The notes under the pieces were generated by a model, which was not told the DNA's origin, ran no database searches, and worked only from the letters and a program-made list of their open reading frames with translations. From the NCBI GenBank assembly GCA_030040035.1, contig JASHUJ010000099.1, positions 1 to 7,209 of the forward strand: DNA of 7,209 nucleotides, in the 5' to 3' direction. How positions within the stretch are numbered: the stretch's first letter is position 1; every line of letters starts with the position of its first letter. Below are positions 5,754 through 7,209 of the stretch, piece by piece. The DNA comes from Thermoplasmata archaeon (GTDB lineage: Archaea > Thermoplasmatota > Thermoplasmata > Lutacidiplasmatales > UBA184). Position numbers and translations under genes: made by a program.

Positions 5754-6110
5754 ATGGCCAGTGTCGAGGCGCTCCTCGCCCCGGTGGCGCGGGACGCCGA
5801 GCCCCAGCTGCAGCAGCAGCTCCGGGGGCTCTTCGGCGGTATTGTACGCGCCTACCTGCCCCAGACCTGGGTCTTCCGGACCGAAGAGGGAGTGGCCACG
5901 CTACGGGTCGACCCGAGCGGTAGGTTCTCGGTCGTCGCCGGCGCCCTCGATCCGGCCGACGTGACGGTCGAGGTCGGGCACGCGCGGCTCGCGGCGGCGC
6001 TCACGACGCGACGCCGGGAAGCGGTGCCTCCGGGACCGCTCACCGTCACTCCCCACACGTCGAAGGGCCGGACCGCGTTCGAGTACTTGCGCGGTCGGCT
6101 CGGCCTGTAG
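5754..6110 (+). CDS. Small hypothetical protein, possibly SCP2-like
   Basis: This 118-residue soluble protein has no signal peptide, membrane segment or metal motif. Residues 10-35 look helical and are rich in Gln/Leu. Residues 37-63 are likely beta strands (TWVFRTEEGVATLRVDPSGRF). Then comes a DPADVTVEVGHARLAAALT segment (66-84) and a C-terminal basic helix. The order of strand pair, a 'DPADVTVEV' strand, a helix and a final helix recalls the SCP2 sterol-carrier fold that binds lipids or acyl-CoA, but the similarity is weak and no firm family is recognised. The ATG at 5754 is preferred over GTG 5718 because of TATA-box spacing. It shares a divergent promoter region with the biotin operon, so co-regulation, and a link to acyl-CoA metabolism, is possible but unproven. 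Confidence 0.75.
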   Translation: MASVEALLAPVARDAEPQLQQQLRGLFGGIVRAYLPQTWVFRTEEGVATLRVDPSGRFSVVAGALDPADVTVEVGHARLAAALTTRRREAVPPGPLTVTPHTSKGRTAFEYLRGRLGL

Positions 6111-6164
6111 GCGCGATCGCGGAATCCCGGTATGGCCTTCGGGGGCGCGGGGGAGGATGAACGG

Positions 6165-6605
6165 CTACCGGAGCTCCCTCAGCCGTCGCACCATCTTGAC
6201 CGCGGCTCGCACCGCGTTGCCCGCGTTCTCGATCCGGTCCTGGGCTTGGAGTCGGGTCTCGCCGGGGCCCGAGATCCCGAGGCCGATGGGTTTGCCGTAG
6301 TCGACGGCGAGGTCGGCGAGCTTGCGCGTCGCCTGGTTCATCACGACCTCGTCGTGGTTGGTCTCGCCCTCGATCACCGCGCCGAGCGCGACGACCGCGT
6401 CGACGTCGGACCGCTCCAGGAGGACCTTCGCGGCGAGCGGCACGTCGTAGACCCCGGGCGTCTTCACGACCGGGCCGAGCGACGCCCCGAGGAACGCGAC
6501 CTCCTCCTTCGCCCGCTCGACCATCAGGAGCGTCACGTCGTAGTTGAACTCGCTCGCGACGATCGCCACTCGGATCCCCTGGCCCTCGCTGGTTCGCTTC
6601 GGCAT
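6165..6605 (-). CDS. ribH: 6,7-dimethyl-8-ribityllumazine synthase
   Basis: This 146-residue enzyme condenses 5-amino-6-ribitylaminouracil with 3,4-dihydroxy-2-butanone 4-phosphate, the penultimate step of riboflavin synthesis; the family forms pentameric or 60-meric shells. Motifs: VASEFN (16-21, substrate-stacking Phe20), TPGVYDVPLAAK (49-60), ALGAVIEGETNHDE (73-86, with catalytic-type H84) and ISGPGETRLQAQDRI (111-125). The GETxHDE form and the GPG-x-TRLQA segment are like archaeal homologues. Length is normal. The ATG at 6605 has a GGAGGAG ribosome site. It lies 34 bp downstream of ribC in the same direction, and the two enzymes act in sequence. Downstream is a 54-bp gap shared with a convergent gene, in which no T-rich terminator is visible. 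Confidence 0.96.
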   Translation of the reverse strand: MPKRTSEGQGIRVAIVASEFNYDVTLLMVERAKEEVAFLGASLGPVVKTPGVYDVPLAAKVLLERSDVDAVVALGAVIEGETNHDEVVMNQATRKLADLAVDYGKPIGLGISGPGETRLQAQDRIENAGNAVRAAVKMVRRLRELR

Positions 6606-6615
6606 GGTGCTCGTT

Positions 6616-6622
6616 CTCCTCC
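6616..6622 (-). promoter_or_regulatory. Shine-Dalgarno sequence for ribH
   Basis: The minus strand reads GGAGGAG, ten bases before the ATG at 6605, in the short gap after ribC. It supports that start and independent reinitiation on a shared ribC-ribH transcript. Confidence 0.7.
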
Positions 6623-6639
6623 GTGCGTTCCGCCCTTCG

Positions 6640-7113
6640 TCAGTGCGTTCGCCGCACCGGCCCGACGTCGGGGAATCCCTGACGCAGCCCCTCGCCCGCG
6701 TGGCGGGCGAGATCGTGCGGGCGGAACAGCATCGCGTAGGCGTTGATCGCGTGCTCCTGGGCCCGGCGGCGGGCGAGCGTCTCGAACTCCGCCGGGCTCC
6801 GGGCCTCGGCCTCGTAGACGAAGCACTCCACGATCGGCTTCGCTTCGAGCACGCCGGTCATCATGAGACCCATCGAGGCGACCTCGGCCGACGTCCGATC
6901 GAGCTCGGCCGGGCCCGGCATGCCGAGCGCGAGGCAGAGATCGGCCCCGTCGGTCCGGAACAGCTGCCGACAGGCGACCGGCAGGTCCTTGATGCCGGGG
7001 ACCGTGCGGCGCAGCACGCGGAACCCCGTGCCCTGCTCCTGGAGCGTGCGGACCGCGTAGCCCGCGAGATCGACGCGGGCGAACGTGGTATCCGCGACGC
7101 CGATCCGCTTCAC
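6640..7113 (-). CDS. ribC: Riboflavin synthase, archaeal type
   Basis: This 157-residue enzyme dismutates two 6,7-dimethyl-8-ribityllumazine molecules to riboflavin and 5-amino-6-ribitylaminouracil. It belongs to the archaeal RibC family, which is related to lumazine synthase and unrelated to the bacterial two-barrel riboflavin synthase. Diagnostic stretches, recalled as near-identical in Methanocaldococcus RibC: DTTFARVD (8-15), TVPGIKDLPVAC (37-48), ALGMPG (62-67), RRAQEHA (116-122) and GLRQGFPDVGP (142-152). Length is as expected. The start is a GTG at 7113, overlapping the stop of the upstream gene as GTGA, with a GGGAGG ribosome site seven bases before it. It is one of the strongest markers that the host is an archaeon. 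Confidence 0.96.
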   Translation of the reverse strand: MKRIGVADTTFARVDLAGYAVRTLQEQGTGFRVLRRTVPGIKDLPVACRQLFRTDGADLCLALGMPGPAELDRTSAEVASMGLMMTGVLEAKPIVECFVYEAEARSPAEFETLARRRAQEHAINAYAMLFRPHDLARHAGEGLRQGFPDVGPVRRTH

Positions 7114-7209
7114 GCGTTGGCCTCCCGAGGGGATCGGTCGGCCATCCGTTCTTGGATGCGCTCGACGATCCGGCGCGTGGCGAGATCGTCGTGCGGACGG
7201 GGCCCGATG
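7110..7209 (-). CDS. C-terminal tail of an unidentified CDS upstream of ribC
   Basis: An open frame enters from the right window edge and gives 32 residues before a TGA at 7110-7112. They contain PHDDLATRRIVERIQERM, a charged, probably helical end, and finish in EANA. The stop overlaps the ribC GTG by four bases (GTGA), so the gene is cotranscribed and probably translationally coupled with ribC. A riboflavin-pathway enzyme would fit the context, but the visible residues carry no motif that identifies one. Confidence 0.7.
   Translation of the reverse strand, partial: IGPRPHDDLATRRIVERIQERMADRSPREANA
7121..7126 (-). promoter_or_regulatory. Shine-Dalgarno sequence for ribC
   Basis: The minus strand reads GGGAGG, seven bases before the GTG at 7113, inside the end of the upstream coding sequence. 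It supports the GTG start and translational coupling through the GTGA overlap. Confidence 0.7.

Noticed and set aside
6111..6164. Terminator between the two convergent genes
   Set aside because: There is a GCGATCGC palindrome but no T-rich tract on either strand and no stable hairpin of note; nothing supports a terminator call.
6132..6746. 204-codon plus-strand open frame
   Set aside because: It is antisense to ribH and the end of ribC, both of which are certain.
1..7209. tRNA, rRNA, CRISPR or insertion-sequence content
   Set aside because: No tRNA-like arms, no regularly spaced direct repeats, no transposase-like protein and no target-site duplications were seen by eye.

Overview
The window is very GC-rich and gene-dense, and it looks like a piece of an archaeal chromosome. 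Three things point that way. The right end carries a riboflavin synthase of the archaeal RibC type next to lumazine synthase. The left end carries an RtcB-type RNA ligase. Several genes also have an A/T-rich TATA-like box in otherwise GC-rich DNA, about 26 bp ahead of the start codon, which fits leaderless archaeal mRNAs. The proteins are not strongly acidic, so a haloarchaeon is unlikely. A high-GC Thermoplasmatota or other euryarchaeotal lineage is plausible, but this cannot be fixed from the window.

Layout from left to right: (1) rtcB, minus strand, C-terminus cut off by the window edge. (2) Divergent from it, a small two-helix membrane protein with a C-terminal zinc ribbon (905-1264, plus). 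(3) A tight minus-strand operon read from 5638 down to 1275: biotin-protein ligase (birA), an acyl-CoA carboxyltransferase of the PccB/MmdA family, a pyruvate/oxaloacetate-type carboxyltransferase of the PycB/OadA/5S family, and a free-standing biotin carrier protein. (4) Divergent from birA, a small unrecognised protein, possibly SCP2-like (5754-6110, plus), across a 115-bp intergenic region with two TATA boxes and two perfect inverted repeats. (5) A minus-strand riboflavin group: the tail of an unidentified CDS, ribC and ribH.

The most interesting unit is the biotin operon. It holds two different carboxyltransferase subunits, one biotin carrier and the ligase that would biotinylate it. There is no ATP-dependent biotin carboxylase, although both ends of the operon are visible. 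That inventory matches the 12S + 5S + 1.3S composition of methylmalonyl-CoA:pyruvate transcarboxylase known from Propionibacterium. The working inference is an archaeal transcarboxylase-like complex that moves a carboxyl group between an acyl-CoA and pyruvate without ATP. The main alternative is that a biotin carboxylase encoded elsewhere serves both carboxyltransferases.

No tRNA, rRNA, CRISPR array or mobile element was seen. No convincing T-rich terminators were seen either. Apart from the 115-bp and 101-bp divergent intergenic regions, gaps between genes are 54 bp or shorter.
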